Below the pieces are notes generated by a model. The model saw only the letters and a list, made by a program, of their open reading frames with translations, did not search any database and was not told where the DNA came from. A stretch of DNA of 64,000 bases, from assembly GCF_003719195.1 (NCBI RefSeq), contig NZ_CP024996.1, positions 3,410,001 to 3,474,000 on the forward strand, read 5' to 3'. Made by a program: the position numbers and the translations under genes. This document shows, piece by piece, positions 40,885 through 48,350 of the stretch (position 1 is the first letter of the stretch; every line of letters starts with the position of its first letter). The stretch is from Herbaspirillum rubrisubalbicans (GTDB lineage Bacteria; Pseudomonadota; Gammaproteobacteria; Burkholderiales; Burkholderiaceae_D).

Positions 40885-41801
40885 TGGAAACACGTGCCCA
40901 TCATGTCCTCATTGGACTGTTCACCATCCTGGTCGCCGGGGCGGCCCTGGCGTTCTGCCTGTGGCTGACCAAGGTCGGCCAGGACCGCGATGTCGATTAC
41001 TACACGGTGATCTTCAACGAAGCCGTCAGCGGCCTCTCGCGCGGCAGCCCGGTACAGTACAGCGGCATCAAGGTAGGCGACGTGGTCGGTTTGAGCCTGG
41101 ACCCGGCCGATCCGCGCAAGGTGCGCGCACGCATCCGCGTGGTCGGTCGCGCACCGATCAAGGAAGATACCGGCGCCAAGCTGGCCTTGGCCGGCATCAC
41201 CGGCACGGCGCTGATCCAGCTCACCAATGGTTCGCCGCAGAGCCCGCGTCTGGTCTCCAAGGATGGCAGCGACCCCATCATCATTGCCTCGCCCTCGCCG
41301 CTGACCGCGCTGCTCACCAATGGCGAGGACTTGCTGACCAACGTCAATGAAGTGTTGATCAATGCCAAGCTGTTCCTGGCCCCGGAGAATGCGCGGCGCC
41401 TGAACCAGACGCTGGCACACCTGGAGCAGTTGACCGATACCCTGGCCGCCCAGCGCGGCAATGTCGGTGCCACCATGCAGGAGCTGGCTGCGGCCGCCCA
41501 CCAGGCCAACCTGGCCATGCAATCGGCTAACCAGTTGCTGGGCACGCGCGGCAATGAAGCCATGGGCAATCTGCAAAAAGCCATGAGTTCGCTGGCCGCC
41601 AGCAGCCAGCAGATCGAAACGCTGATCAAGCAAAACCAGGCTGCCCTCAACAACGGCGCCCAGGGCGTGGCCGAGATCGGCCCCGCCATTAGCGAACTGC
41701 GCGGTACGCTGGCCTCGGTTCGGGCCATCACCCGCAAGCTGGAAAACGATCCCGGCGCCTACCTGCTGGGTCAAGACAATCTCCAGGAATTCAAACCATG
41801 A
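40884..41801 (+). CDS. MlaD-family (MCE domain) lipid-binding protein
   Basis: A 305-residue protein. A single N-terminal membrane segment (~residues 6-27) is followed by an MCE domain (VSGLSRGSPVQYSGIKVGDV at about 45-65) and a long helical C-terminal part. MCE proteins form hexameric lipid channels in the periplasm. The operon has permease, ATPase, MCE protein and lipoprotein, but no MlaC-type shuttle nearby. This is the Pqi-like minimal arrangement. Confidence 0.9.
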   Translation: METRAHHVLIGLFTILVAGAALAFCLWLTKVGQDRDVDYYTVIFNEAVSGLSRGSPVQYSGIKVGDVVGLSLDPADPRKVRARIRVVGRAPIKEDTGAKLALAGITGTALIQLTNGSPQSPRLVSKDGSDPIIIASPSPLTALLTNGEDLLTNVNEVLINAKLFLAPENARRLNQTLAHLEQLTDTLAAQRGNVGATMQELAAAAHQANLAMQSANQLLGTRGNEAMGNLQKAMSSLAASSQQIETLIKQNQAALNNGAQGVAEIGPAISELRGTLASVRAITRKLENDPGAYLLGQDNLQEFKP

Positions 41802-42418
41802 CTAGCCCGTTCTTGCGCCCCCTTCTCCGTACCGCGCTCTTGGCCAGCAGCCTGGCGCTGACGGCCTGCTCGATCCTGCCCAAGGCCGATCCGCTGGCGG
41901 TATATCGTCTGCCGACACCGGCCACCACCAGCGCTGCCGTCGCCGCGGCCGGCAGCGCCTACCGTTCGCTGCGCATTGTCGCGCCCACGGCCAATCGCAG
42001 CATCGACAGCGAACGCATCCTGGTGCTGCCCGAAGGCGACGTGGTGAAATCCTACGCCGGGGTGCGCTGGAGCGACCCCGCCCCGCAACTGCTGCGCGAC
42101 CGCCTGCTGGATGCCTTCCAGGCCGATGGCCGCTTCCCGCGCCTGTCCGGCGACAATGCCAACATCGCCGCCGAGGTCGAACTCAATGGCGCATTGAACG
42201 CGTTCCAGACTGAATATCGCCAGGGCGTGCCGACCGTGGTCATCATCTATGAAGCCCGCCTGGTCGACACCATCAGCCGCCAGCAACTGGCGGCGCGGCG
42301 TTTTGTCGTGGTGCAGCCGGTGGCTGGCAGCCAGGTGCCGGAAGTGGTCACGGCCTTCGGCAGCGCCAGCCAGCGGCTGGCCAACGAGGTGGTGGCCTGG
42401 GTCGCTACGGTCAGATAA
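41798..42418 (+). CDS. ABC transport auxiliary lipoprotein (PqiC/DUF330-like)
   Basis: A 206-residue outer membrane lipoprotein with lipobox LALTAC (Cys24). The mature domain, with WSDPAPQLLRDRLLDAF-like motifs, matches auxiliary lipoproteins found with MCE transporters, such as PqiC. It probably anchors or caps the MCE channel at the outer membrane. It overlaps the MCE gene by 4 bp, so the four genes are co-translated. Confidence 0.88.
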   Translation: MTSPFLRPLLRTALLASSLALTACSILPKADPLAVYRLPTPATTSAAVAAAGSAYRSLRIVAPTANRSIDSERILVLPEGDVVKSYAGVRWSDPAPQLLRDRLLDAFQADGRFPRLSGDNANIAAEVELNGALNAFQTEYRQGVPTVVIIYEARLVDTISRQQLAARRFVVVQPVAGSQVPEVVTAFGSASQRLANEVVAWVATVR

Positions 42419-42522
42419 ACGATTTGCGCCCGCGCGCCATTATCCGAACGTAGCATGGGCAGGGGCGTCGCGCTGTGGCAGGCTGGGCGGTATTTTTCTT
42501 GCCGAGCGCAGACGGGAACCTC

Positions 42523-43434
42523 ATGGACAAGTTGCAAGCGATGGAAACCTTCGTCGCCGTGGTCGAAAGTGGCAGTTTCGTCGCCGCCGTCGATATCACC
42601 GGCCAGTCCAAACCTGCGGTCTCGCGCCAGGTGTCGGAGTTGGAACAGTTCCTCGGCATTCGCCTGCTCCACCGCACCACGCGGCGCCTCTCGCTCACCG
42701 ATGAAGGCCGCCTCTACTTTGCCCGCTGCAAGGAATTGCTGGAATCCATCCAGGATGTGGAAAGCGAAGTCGGCCTCAATTCGGACCAGGCTTGTGGTCG
42801 CTTGCGCATTGGCGTACCGCAGGATTTCGGGGTCGAACAACTGGCGCCGCTGTGGGGCAAGTTCACCCAACAACATCCCCAGATCACGCTCAACATCACC
42901 CTCTCGGATCGCACCATCGACCTGCTCGAAGAAGGTTTCGACATGGCCATCCGCATCAGCACCCTGGGTGACAGCCGCATGGTGGCCCGCCCGCTGGCCC
43001 CGGTCAGGATGATCGCCTGCGCTTCACCGGAGTTCCTGGCGCGGCATGGTACGCCGACCACGCCAGCCGAGCTGCGCGAATTTCCCTTCATTTCCTATAG
43101 CTATCGCGCCAATGGCGATGAGTGGAGCTTCAAGCACCTCCATGGCGATACCTGCCAGGTGCGCGTGCGTTCCACCGTCTACGTCAACAATGGCGCCACC
43201 TGCCGCGCCATGGCCATCGCCGGCCAGGGCATTGCGATCCAGCCCGACTTCATCGTCAATGCCGCCATCCAGGCCGGCCAGTTGGTGGAACTGTTCGAAG
43301 GCTGGAGCACCGGTGAGCAACTGGTGGTGCACACGCTCTACCCGACCCGCACCCATCTGCCGCCCAAGGTGCAAAGAATGCGCGACTTCCTGGTGGAACA
43401 ATTCAAGGTGCCACCTTGGTGCCCCAGGCCGTGA
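42523..43434 (+). CDS. LysR-family transcriptional regulator
   Basis: A 303-residue LysR regulator. The N-terminal winged helix is clear (MDKLQAMETFVAVVESGSF, KPAVSRQVSELEQFLGIRLL, TTRRLSLTDEG). The effector domain follows from ~90. The ATG at 42523 opens the canonical family start; the frame is open further upstream without a ribosome-binding site. It converges with the LrgB gene. The target is unknown. Confidence 0.9.
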   Translation: MDKLQAMETFVAVVESGSFVAAVDITGQSKPAVSRQVSELEQFLGIRLLHRTTRRLSLTDEGRLYFARCKELLESIQDVESEVGLNSDQACGRLRIGVPQDFGVEQLAPLWGKFTQQHPQITLNITLSDRTIDLLEEGFDMAIRISTLGDSRMVARPLAPVRMIACASPEFLARHGTPTTPAELREFPFISYSYRANGDEWSFKHLHGDTCQVRVRSTVYVNNGATCRAMAIAGQGIAIQPDFIVNAAIQAGQLVELFEGWSTGEQLVVHTLYPTRTHLPPKVQRMRDFLVEQFKVPPWCPRP

Positions 43435-43444
43435 GGCACTGGCG

Positions 43445-44185
43445 TCAGCTCCCTATCCAGCGCAGGAACCAGGGCAAGGCCAGCGGCACCATGACCGCAG
43501 TGAAGACGCCATTGAGCCCCATCCCCAGCCCGGCAAACGCGCCCATCTCGGCACTGACCTGCAAGGCCCGTGCCGTACCGATGCCGTGCGACGCCACGCC
43601 CAACGCAAAGCCGCGCACCGGATGGCTGTCGATGCGCAGGACATTGAGCACGTAGCGCGCCAGCACCGCCCCCAGGATGCCGGTGCAGATCACCAGCACG
43701 GCGGTCAGCGAAGGCAAGCCGCCGAAGCGTTCCGAGATGGCCATGGCAATCGGCGTGGTGGCCGACTTGGGCGCCAGCGACACCACGATGGTGCGCGAGG
43801 CGCCCATGGCATAGGCGATCCCCACGGCCGAGACCACCGCCGTGATGGACCCGGCCGCCAGCCCCAGCATCAGCGGCAGGGCCGCGCGTCGGAAGTTGTG
43901 CCACTGCTTGTAGAGCGGCATGGCCAGCGCCACCGTGGCCGGACCCAGCATGAAGTGGACGAACTGTGCGCCTTCGAAATAGGTCTGGTAGGGGGTATGC
44001 GTGATGGCCAGGATGCTGACCACGATGGCAATGGCGATCAACACCGGATTGGCCAGCGGATTGAAACCCAAGCGCCGATACAGCCACAGCGCTACCAGAT
44101 AGGCCACCAGCGTGGTGGTCAAGCCCAGCAGCGGCGAGGCGGCCAGGTAGACCCAGACATCGGTCAGACGCGCCAGGCCGTGCAT
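43445..44185 (-). CDS. LrgB/CidB-family membrane protein
   Basis: A 246-residue protein with about seven membrane helices and the family segment VSLAPKSATTPIAMAISE. LrgB partners with LrgA in murein hydrolase control and in export of small metabolites such as pyruvate. Its start overlaps the LrgA stop by one base (TGATG), so the two are coupled. Confidence 0.9.
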   Translation of the reverse strand: MHGLARLTDVWVYLAASPLLGLTTTLVAYLVALWLYRRLGFNPLANPVLIAIAIVVSILAITHTPYQTYFEGAQFVHFMLGPATVALAMPLYKQWHNFRRAALPLMLGLAAGSITAVVSAVGIAYAMGASRTIVVSLAPKSATTPIAMAISERFGGLPSLTAVLVICTGILGAVLARYVLNVLRIDSHPVRGFALGVASHGIGTARALQVSAEMGAFAGLGMGLNGVFTAVMVPLALPWFLRWIGS

Positions 44186-44565
44186 CAGCGCGACTCCTCA
44201 TCGGTGCGCGCCTGGCGTGCGCTGGAAAAGCGCCTCATCGCCGCATTGGTCACCAGCGCCCCCACGGCAATGGCCAGCACGGTGCTCACCACCAATGCCA
44301 CCACGATGGCCGGCAGATCGCCCTTGAGCTGCCCGGCCGCGGCGATCACCCCCACCCCGGCCGGCACGAACAGCAAGGACAGGTGCTGCAGGATGCTCCA
44401 GGAAGCGGGCTCCATCATCTGCGCCAGGCGCGGTGAGGCGAGGAAGGCCATCAACAGCAGCAACATGCCGATCACCGGGCCGGGAATGGGCAGGCCCAGC
44501 AACTGGGTGGCACCTTCGCCCAGGCATTGGAAGACCAGCAGGAGAGCAAGTGCGGTGAGGTTCAT
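44185..44565 (-). CDS. LrgA/CidA-family holin-like protein
   Basis: A 126-residue membrane protein with four helices and the family motif LLGLPIPGPVIGMLLL near residues 22-37. It resembles phage holins and acts with LrgB. I chose the ATG at 44565; the open frame extends 70 residues upstream but that part lacks family similarity. Confidence 0.9.
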   Translation of the reverse strand: MNLTALALLLVFQCLGEGATQLLGLPIPGPVIGMLLLLMAFLASPRLAQMMEPASWSILQHLSLLFVPAGVGVIAAAGQLKGDLPAIVVALVVSTVLAIAVGALVTNAAMRRFSSARQARTDEESR

Positions 44566-44899
44566 GGTGGGCTTTCGAGGACCCGCGCCACCACCGCCGA
44601 AGTCAGCTCTTGCGCGAGCAGGCGGGGCACATCGCCAGTGCCGGCAGGCAAGGCAGGTGCAGGAACGGTCGCGGCAAACGCAGCTGGACGCATGGCAAGG
44701 GCGGTGATGGGGTGAAACAAAGCGGTAGCGCGCCAGTTTGCCACAAGCGCATGGCAATGCGAGGAAACGACGCAATGCTGCTGCAAATCAATATGTAAAG
44801 ACCGCTGTTACATCTGCAAACGGATTTCCCATTGTGAGCCCATCGCGCAGGCCCGATCATGCCGCACATAAGTTATATAAAAAACAATGTTACCCTCAC
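44566..44899. other. Divergent intergenic region between lrgA and the glycosyltransferase-like gene
   Basis: A 334-bp region with an AT-rich end (ttatataaaaaacaatg at 44873-44889) just before the gene at 44900. It likely holds both promoters. I see no terminator or repeat of note. Confidence 0.55.
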
Positions 44900-45868
44900 A
44901 TGGATGTCGTCTACCTGCATAGTCCCATCACCTATTCCATCGCCCGGCAATTGCAGCGGGAGGGAGTACTGGTTACGCCCTTCTTGGTCTGCGGACGTGG
45001 CATGAGCTGGGATGGCCCGCACGTGCAGGTGACCGATGATGGCATCTGGAGCCCGCAACGCACCGCTGAATTCCTGCTCAAGCTGGCACAGGCGCTGCCC
45101 GATGATGGTCAACCCCTGCGCGTGTTCCTGCCCCATACCGGTTATCTGCTGGGTAAGCTGCTCAAGCTGGCTACCGCCGTCAGTACGCTGTGCTATCTGG
45201 AAGAAGGCAATACCTCCTGCAATCCAGCCCTGGCCCTGCCGACGCAGGATCAGGTCGTCGATGCCGCGCAACTGCTGCAATTGCTGCAAGCCCAGCCGCT
45301 GGTCATGCGCCGCCTGGGCCTGACGCCGCAGGCCATCCTGGCCGTCAATGAGGTGCCGGCGCTGTGGTTCGACGCCGCCAGCCCCAAGTATGGCGGCGCC
45401 TATCGGGTCTCGCCCCAGGCCTTTCCTACCCTGCCGCGGGTCAGCACGCTGACGCTGTCCCCTTCTCATGCGCTGCGCGAACCGGGTCGCAACTGGCTGT
45501 GCTTCCTGCCCAATATCATCAACATGGTGGCGCGCCACGGCGCCCAAAGCGAACAAGCCCAGAAGAATCTGCATGGGCTCATGATCGCCATGCTAACCAT
45601 GCAGGCGTTGGTGAGTAGCCAGCACGCGCAACTGGTGGTGAAATTCCATCCGGTCGATGACGCCAACCTCAATCCCGCCTTCAAGCAGCAGTTCTATGGC
45701 TACGGCGTGAGCTACGCCAGCTTCGCGGCCCAGCAGGCCATCGATGGACAACTGGAACCGGCGCTGTTCGATTTTGCCCGCTTCATCGTCATCAACGAAT
45801 CGGCAGCGAGCCGTTATGTGGAATTGTTCAAGGGACTGGACTTCCTGATTTCGCTCAATCTGTTCTAA
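44900..45868 (+). CDS. Putative glycosyltransferase with bacterial sialyltransferase motifs
   Basis: A 322-residue protein I do not recognise as a named gene. It has EEG at 101-103 (YLEEGNTSC) and HP at 250-251 (VKFHPVDD), followed by INESAAS near residue 300. The D/E-D/E-G and HP motifs are shared by bacterial sialyltransferases and polysialyltransferases of GT-B fold (families GT38, GT52, GT80). There is no signal peptide, fitting a cytoplasmic enzyme. The start at 44900 replaces a longer open frame beginning at 44738 with no similarity. It stands alone, without a sialic acid synthesis gene nearby, so the sugar may be different. Confidence 0.5.
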   Translation: MDVVYLHSPITYSIARQLQREGVLVTPFLVCGRGMSWDGPHVQVTDDGIWSPQRTAEFLLKLAQALPDDGQPLRVFLPHTGYLLGKLLKLATAVSTLCYLEEGNTSCNPALALPTQDQVVDAAQLLQLLQAQPLVMRRLGLTPQAILAVNEVPALWFDAASPKYGGAYRVSPQAFPTLPRVSTLTLSPSHALREPGRNWLCFLPNIINMVARHGAQSEQAQKNLHGLMIAMLTMQALVSSQHAQLVVKFHPVDDANLNPAFKQQFYGYGVSYASFAAQQAIDGQLEPALFDFARFIVINESAASRYVELFKGLDFLISLNLF

Positions 45869-45899
45869 GTCAATTTCCCCTTCCTGGGTCGGCGCAGCA

Positions 45900-45940
45900 G
45901 GCTGACGCTATCTGCACCAAGGCTGACGTTTTCTGCACCA
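45900..45940. repeat. Two 20-bp direct repeats with 21-bp period
   Basis: GGCTGACGCTATCTGCACCA (45900-45919) and GGCTGACGTTTTCTGCACCA (45921-45940) differ at two positions and are offset by 21 bp, two helical turns. This is how AraC-family dimers usually bind. The site lies 59-99 bp before the PEBP gene, whose downstream partner is an AraC-family gene. An alternative is a remnant of an IS21-type terminal repeat array. Confidence 0.6.
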
Positions 45941-45998
45941 TGGGCGGCCGCCCGCTCTCCTAAGATGAGCGCTCCTCAACCTTTACTGGAGCGCTCTC

Positions 45999-46571
45999 AT
46001 GTCCTTTCCCCGCCATCTCCTCACCACGCTGGCCCTGACGTTTTCTGCACTGTCGGCCCATGCGGCCGAGTTCACCCTCACCAGCAGCGACATCCAGGAA
46101 GGCCAATCGCTGTCGATCTCGGAGGTATTCAATGGCTTCGGCTGCATGGGACTGAATCGCTCGCCGCAATTGTCCTGGTCGGGCGCGCCGGACGGTACCA
46201 AGAGCTTCGCCGTGACCGTCTATGACCCCGACGCTCCTACCGGCAGCGGCTGGTGGCATTGGACCGTCTTCAATCTCCCGGCCTCGGTGCGCAGCCTGCC
46301 GGGTGGCATCAATGCCCAGGGTCAGGGCTTGCCGGCCGGCGCCATCCAGGGGCGTACCGATTTCGGCAGCAGCGGCTTTGGTGGGGCCTGCCCACCCGAA
46401 GGAGATAAGCCGCATCGCTACCAATTCATCGTATGGGCGCTGAAAACCGAAAAGTTACCACTGGATGCGCAAGCCAGCGGTGCTATGCTCGGCTTCCTGT
46501 TGAATGCCTCCGCGCTCGGCCAGGCCAAACTCACCGCCTACTACGGCCGCGAAAAGAACCATGCAAAATGA
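45999..46571 (+). CDS. YbhB/YbcL-family Raf kinase inhibitor-like (PEBP) protein, secreted
   Basis: A 190-residue protein with a signal peptide (cleavage after LSAHA) and a PEBP domain (VTVYDPDAPTGSGWWHWTVFN). Bacterial PEBP proteins bind small anionic ligands; function is mostly unknown. It overlaps the following AraC-family gene by 11 bp, and the two form an operon. Confidence 0.9.
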   Translation: MSFPRHLLTTLALTFSALSAHAAEFTLTSSDIQEGQSLSISEVFNGFGCMGLNRSPQLSWSGAPDGTKSFAVTVYDPDAPTGSGWWHWTVFNLPASVRSLPGGINAQGQGLPAGAIQGRTDFGSSGFGGACPPEGDKPHRYQFIVWALKTEKLPLDAQASGAMLGFLLNASALGQAKLTAYYGREKNHAK

Positions 46572-47391
46572 GATCACCATCCTGCCCTTCGCCCATGGCC
46601 CCCGCCCCACGCTGACCCGCATCCGCGCCCGCCACGAACAGCAACTGCGCCAGGTCTTCATCGGCCAGGCCAGCATCTGCCATGTGCGCCAGGGCAAGAA
46701 GCGGGTGCAATGGGGCAAGCGCCACCTGCTATGCGGGCAGGATTGCCTATTGCTCATCGCGCCCGGCACGCAGATCAATGTGGCCAACCTGCCGCGCGCA
46801 GGGGAATATGCGGCCGACATGGTGTCGCTGCCGCCGACGCTGATCGACCGCTTCCGCCTGCACTATCCCGGCCAGGGGGTGCCGGCGCGCGAGGCCGGCG
46901 CCATCAGCAGCATCAGTAGCGTCACGCAGGAAGCCGACCTGCTGCGCGCCTGGCGCCATCTGCTGGAGTGCCTCCGTGATGAGGCCGCCCTGCCCTTGCA
47001 ATGCCAGGCCGCCGAAGGCCTGTTGCTGGCCCTGAGCCTGGCCGGCGCCATGGGTGGCCTGCTGCGCGAGCGCGGCGACGCCATCAGCCATCACATCGAA
47101 CAGCACCTGCTGATGCTGCCGCCCGAAGAGCGCAGCCTGGAACGGGTGGCCGATGCCTTCCATTGCAGCGTCTCCACGCTGCGTCGGCGGCTGGCGCGCG
47201 AACAGACCGGTTTTCGCGAACTGCTGGACAAGGTGCAACTGGGACTGGCGCTGGAACAATTGCAGGCGTCCTCGCTGCCCATCGCCGACATCGCCGCCAC
47301 CTGCGGCTACGATTCAGCCTCGCGCTTTGCGATGCGTTTTCGCCAGCATTACGGGATCAGTCCCAGCGAACTGCGCCAGACCCTGCCTTGA
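46561..47391 (+). CDS. AraC-family transcriptional regulator
   Basis: A 276-residue regulator. The N-terminal cupin-like sensor (QASICHVRQGKKRVQWG...CLLLIAPGTQ) is followed by a C-terminal double helix-turn-helix (FHCSVSTLRRRLAREQTGF, IAATCGYDSASRFAMRFRQH). It overlaps the PEBP gene, so the 21-bp repeats upstream of that operon are natural candidates for its own operator. Confidence 0.88.
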   Translation: MQNEITILPFAHGPRPTLTRIRARHEQQLRQVFIGQASICHVRQGKKRVQWGKRHLLCGQDCLLLIAPGTQINVANLPRAGEYAADMVSLPPTLIDRFRLHYPGQGVPAREAGAISSISSVTQEADLLRAWRHLLECLRDEAALPLQCQAAEGLLLALSLAGAMGGLLRERGDAISHHIEQHLLMLPPEERSLERVADAFHCSVSTLRRRLAREQTGFRELLDKVQLGLALEQLQASSLPIADIAATCGYDSASRFAMRFRQHYGISPSELRQTLP

Positions 47392-47493
47392 AGCCACCCT
47401 CGCGCCCCGTGGCGCGATGGTCTGCCAATGATGAACCGCAGCCCGGCGAGGTTACAATGTGGCCCTTATTCCCTGCCCTGCCCCTGCTGCCTC

Positions 47494-47985
47494 ATGACCG
47501 ACTACCTGGACATCTTCTACCGCCTGCTCTTGGCCATGCTCATCGGCTGCGCCATCGGCATCGACCGCAACCTGCGCGGCAAGCCCACCGGCGTGAAGAC
47601 CCTGGGACTGGTGGGGCTGGGCTCGGCCCTGGTCACGCTGGCGGCGATGAATTTCGCGTTGGACGCAGCCGACCACAGCCGCGACGCCATCAGCCGTGCC
47701 ATCCAGGGCGTCATCACCGGCATCGGTTTTCTCGGGGCCGGCGTCATCGTCCATGAGCAGCGCAGCGAAAAGGTGCGCGGGCTGACCACAGCCGCCTCGA
47801 TCTGGGTCACCGCCGCAGTGGGCATCGTCTGCGGCGCGGGTTGGTGGCGCGTGGCGCTCATGGCCAGCGGCCTGATCGTGGTCCTGTTCATGGTGGGCCG
47901 GCCACTGGAGCATTTCCTGCATCGGCAATGGCTGCGCAAGACCGAAGATGAACGTGCTGACATCAGTGCTCGCGAAGAAGACTGA
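47494..47985 (+). CDS. MgtC/SapB-family membrane protein
   Basis: A 163-residue integral membrane protein with four to five helices and the family motif GIDRNLRGKPTGVKTLGLVG near residues 22-41 and GIGFLGAGVI in the middle. It lacks the C-terminal ACT-like domain of the long MgtC forms. Such short forms are of unknown function, with links to magnesium or envelope homeostasis. The ATG at 47494 is the start of family similarity. Confidence 0.9.
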   Translation: MTDYLDIFYRLLLAMLIGCAIGIDRNLRGKPTGVKTLGLVGLGSALVTLAAMNFALDAADHSRDAISRAIQGVITGIGFLGAGVIVHEQRSEKVRGLTTAASIWVTAAVGIVCGAGWWRVALMASGLIVVLFMVGRPLEHFLHRQWLRKTEDERADISAREED

Positions 47986-48025
47986 TTTCCGCACCATGCG
48001 TGAAGATTCCTTCCACGCTGCCCCC

Positions 48026-48060
48026 TGCACCGCCTCGATGCACTGCACCACGAACGCGCA
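48026..48060 (+). promoter_or_regulatory. Two tandem candidate NtrC binding sites
   Basis: TGCACCGCCTCGATGCA (48026-48042) and TGCACCACGAACGCGCA (48044-48060) each match the 17-bp TGCAC-N7-GTGCA pattern with one mismatch. They lie ~130-160 bp upstream of the sigma-54 promoter, a normal enhancer distance. Confidence 0.5.
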
Positions 48061-48189
48061 AGCTGCACTGCAATACATCACGCGATGATATATAGCGGGG
48101 CTCCTTGCGACCTCGCCTCTTCCTTCCTGACCTCAGCCTTGCGCCCGCCAACCCAGTGCAGGCAAGGCTTTTCCCGCAGTCCCACGGCC

Positions 48190-48205
48190 TGGCACGACCT
48201 TTGCT
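48190..48205 (+). promoter_or_regulatory. Sigma-54 promoter of the nitrate assimilation operon
   Basis: TGGCACGACCTTTGCT matches the -24/-12 consensus TGGCACR-N4-TTGCW exactly, with the ten-base spacing between GG and GC. Transcription should start near 48216, right before the first leader hairpin. Confidence 0.85.
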
Positions 48206-48217
48206 CATTGTCCATCA

Positions 48218-48264
48218 GGATCAAGGACGATCCCCCCTATTCAATGCCGATCTAACGATGGATC
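48218..48264 (+). promoter_or_regulatory. ANTAR-type two-hairpin antitermination element
   Basis: Hairpin P1 is GGATC-AAGGAC-GATCC (48218-48233). Hairpin P2 is GATCT-AACGAT-GGATC (48249-48264, closing T-G pair). Both have six-base loops with A at position 1 and G at position 4, the signature recognised by ANTAR proteins such as NasR, NasT and AmiR. A terminator follows at once. No ANTAR gene is in this window. Confidence 0.8.
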
Positions 48265-48281
48265 TGCAACACACGGACAAC

Positions 48282-48337
48282 GGCGTCCGCTTGGACCGAG
48301 GCTCTGCCTTGGCGTCAAGCGGACGCCTTTTTGTTTT
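48282..48337 (+). terminator. Leader attenuator terminator before narK
   Basis: GGCGTCCGCTTG (48282-48293) and CAAGCGGACGCC (48316-48327) pair perfectly over 12 bp. The loop can form an inner stem CCGAGGC/GCCTTGG. The 3' side runs into TTTTTGTTTT. It lies inside the operon leader, 300 bp past the previous gene, so it attenuates narK rather than ending the MgtC transcript. Confidence 0.9.
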
Positions 48338-48350
48338 CTAGAGGACCGAG

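Larger units (their letters stand above)
47986..48350 (+). promoter_or_regulatory. Control region and leader of the nitrate assimilation operon
   Basis: This 365-bp gap is a layered control region. From 5' to 3' it shows two candidate NtrC sites (48026-48042, 48044-48060), a sigma-54 promoter (48190-48205), an ANTAR-type pair of hairpins (48218-48264), and an intrinsic terminator (48282-48337) ending 13 bases before the narK start codon. This predicts induction by nitrogen limitation through NtrC and then by nitrate through a NasT/NasR-type antiterminator. Confidence 0.8.

Noticed and set aside
48282..48337. Reading the hairpin before narK as the terminator of the MgtC-type gene
   Set aside because: It lies ~300 bp beyond that gene and downstream of a sigma-54 promoter and ANTAR hairpins, so a leader attenuator fits better.
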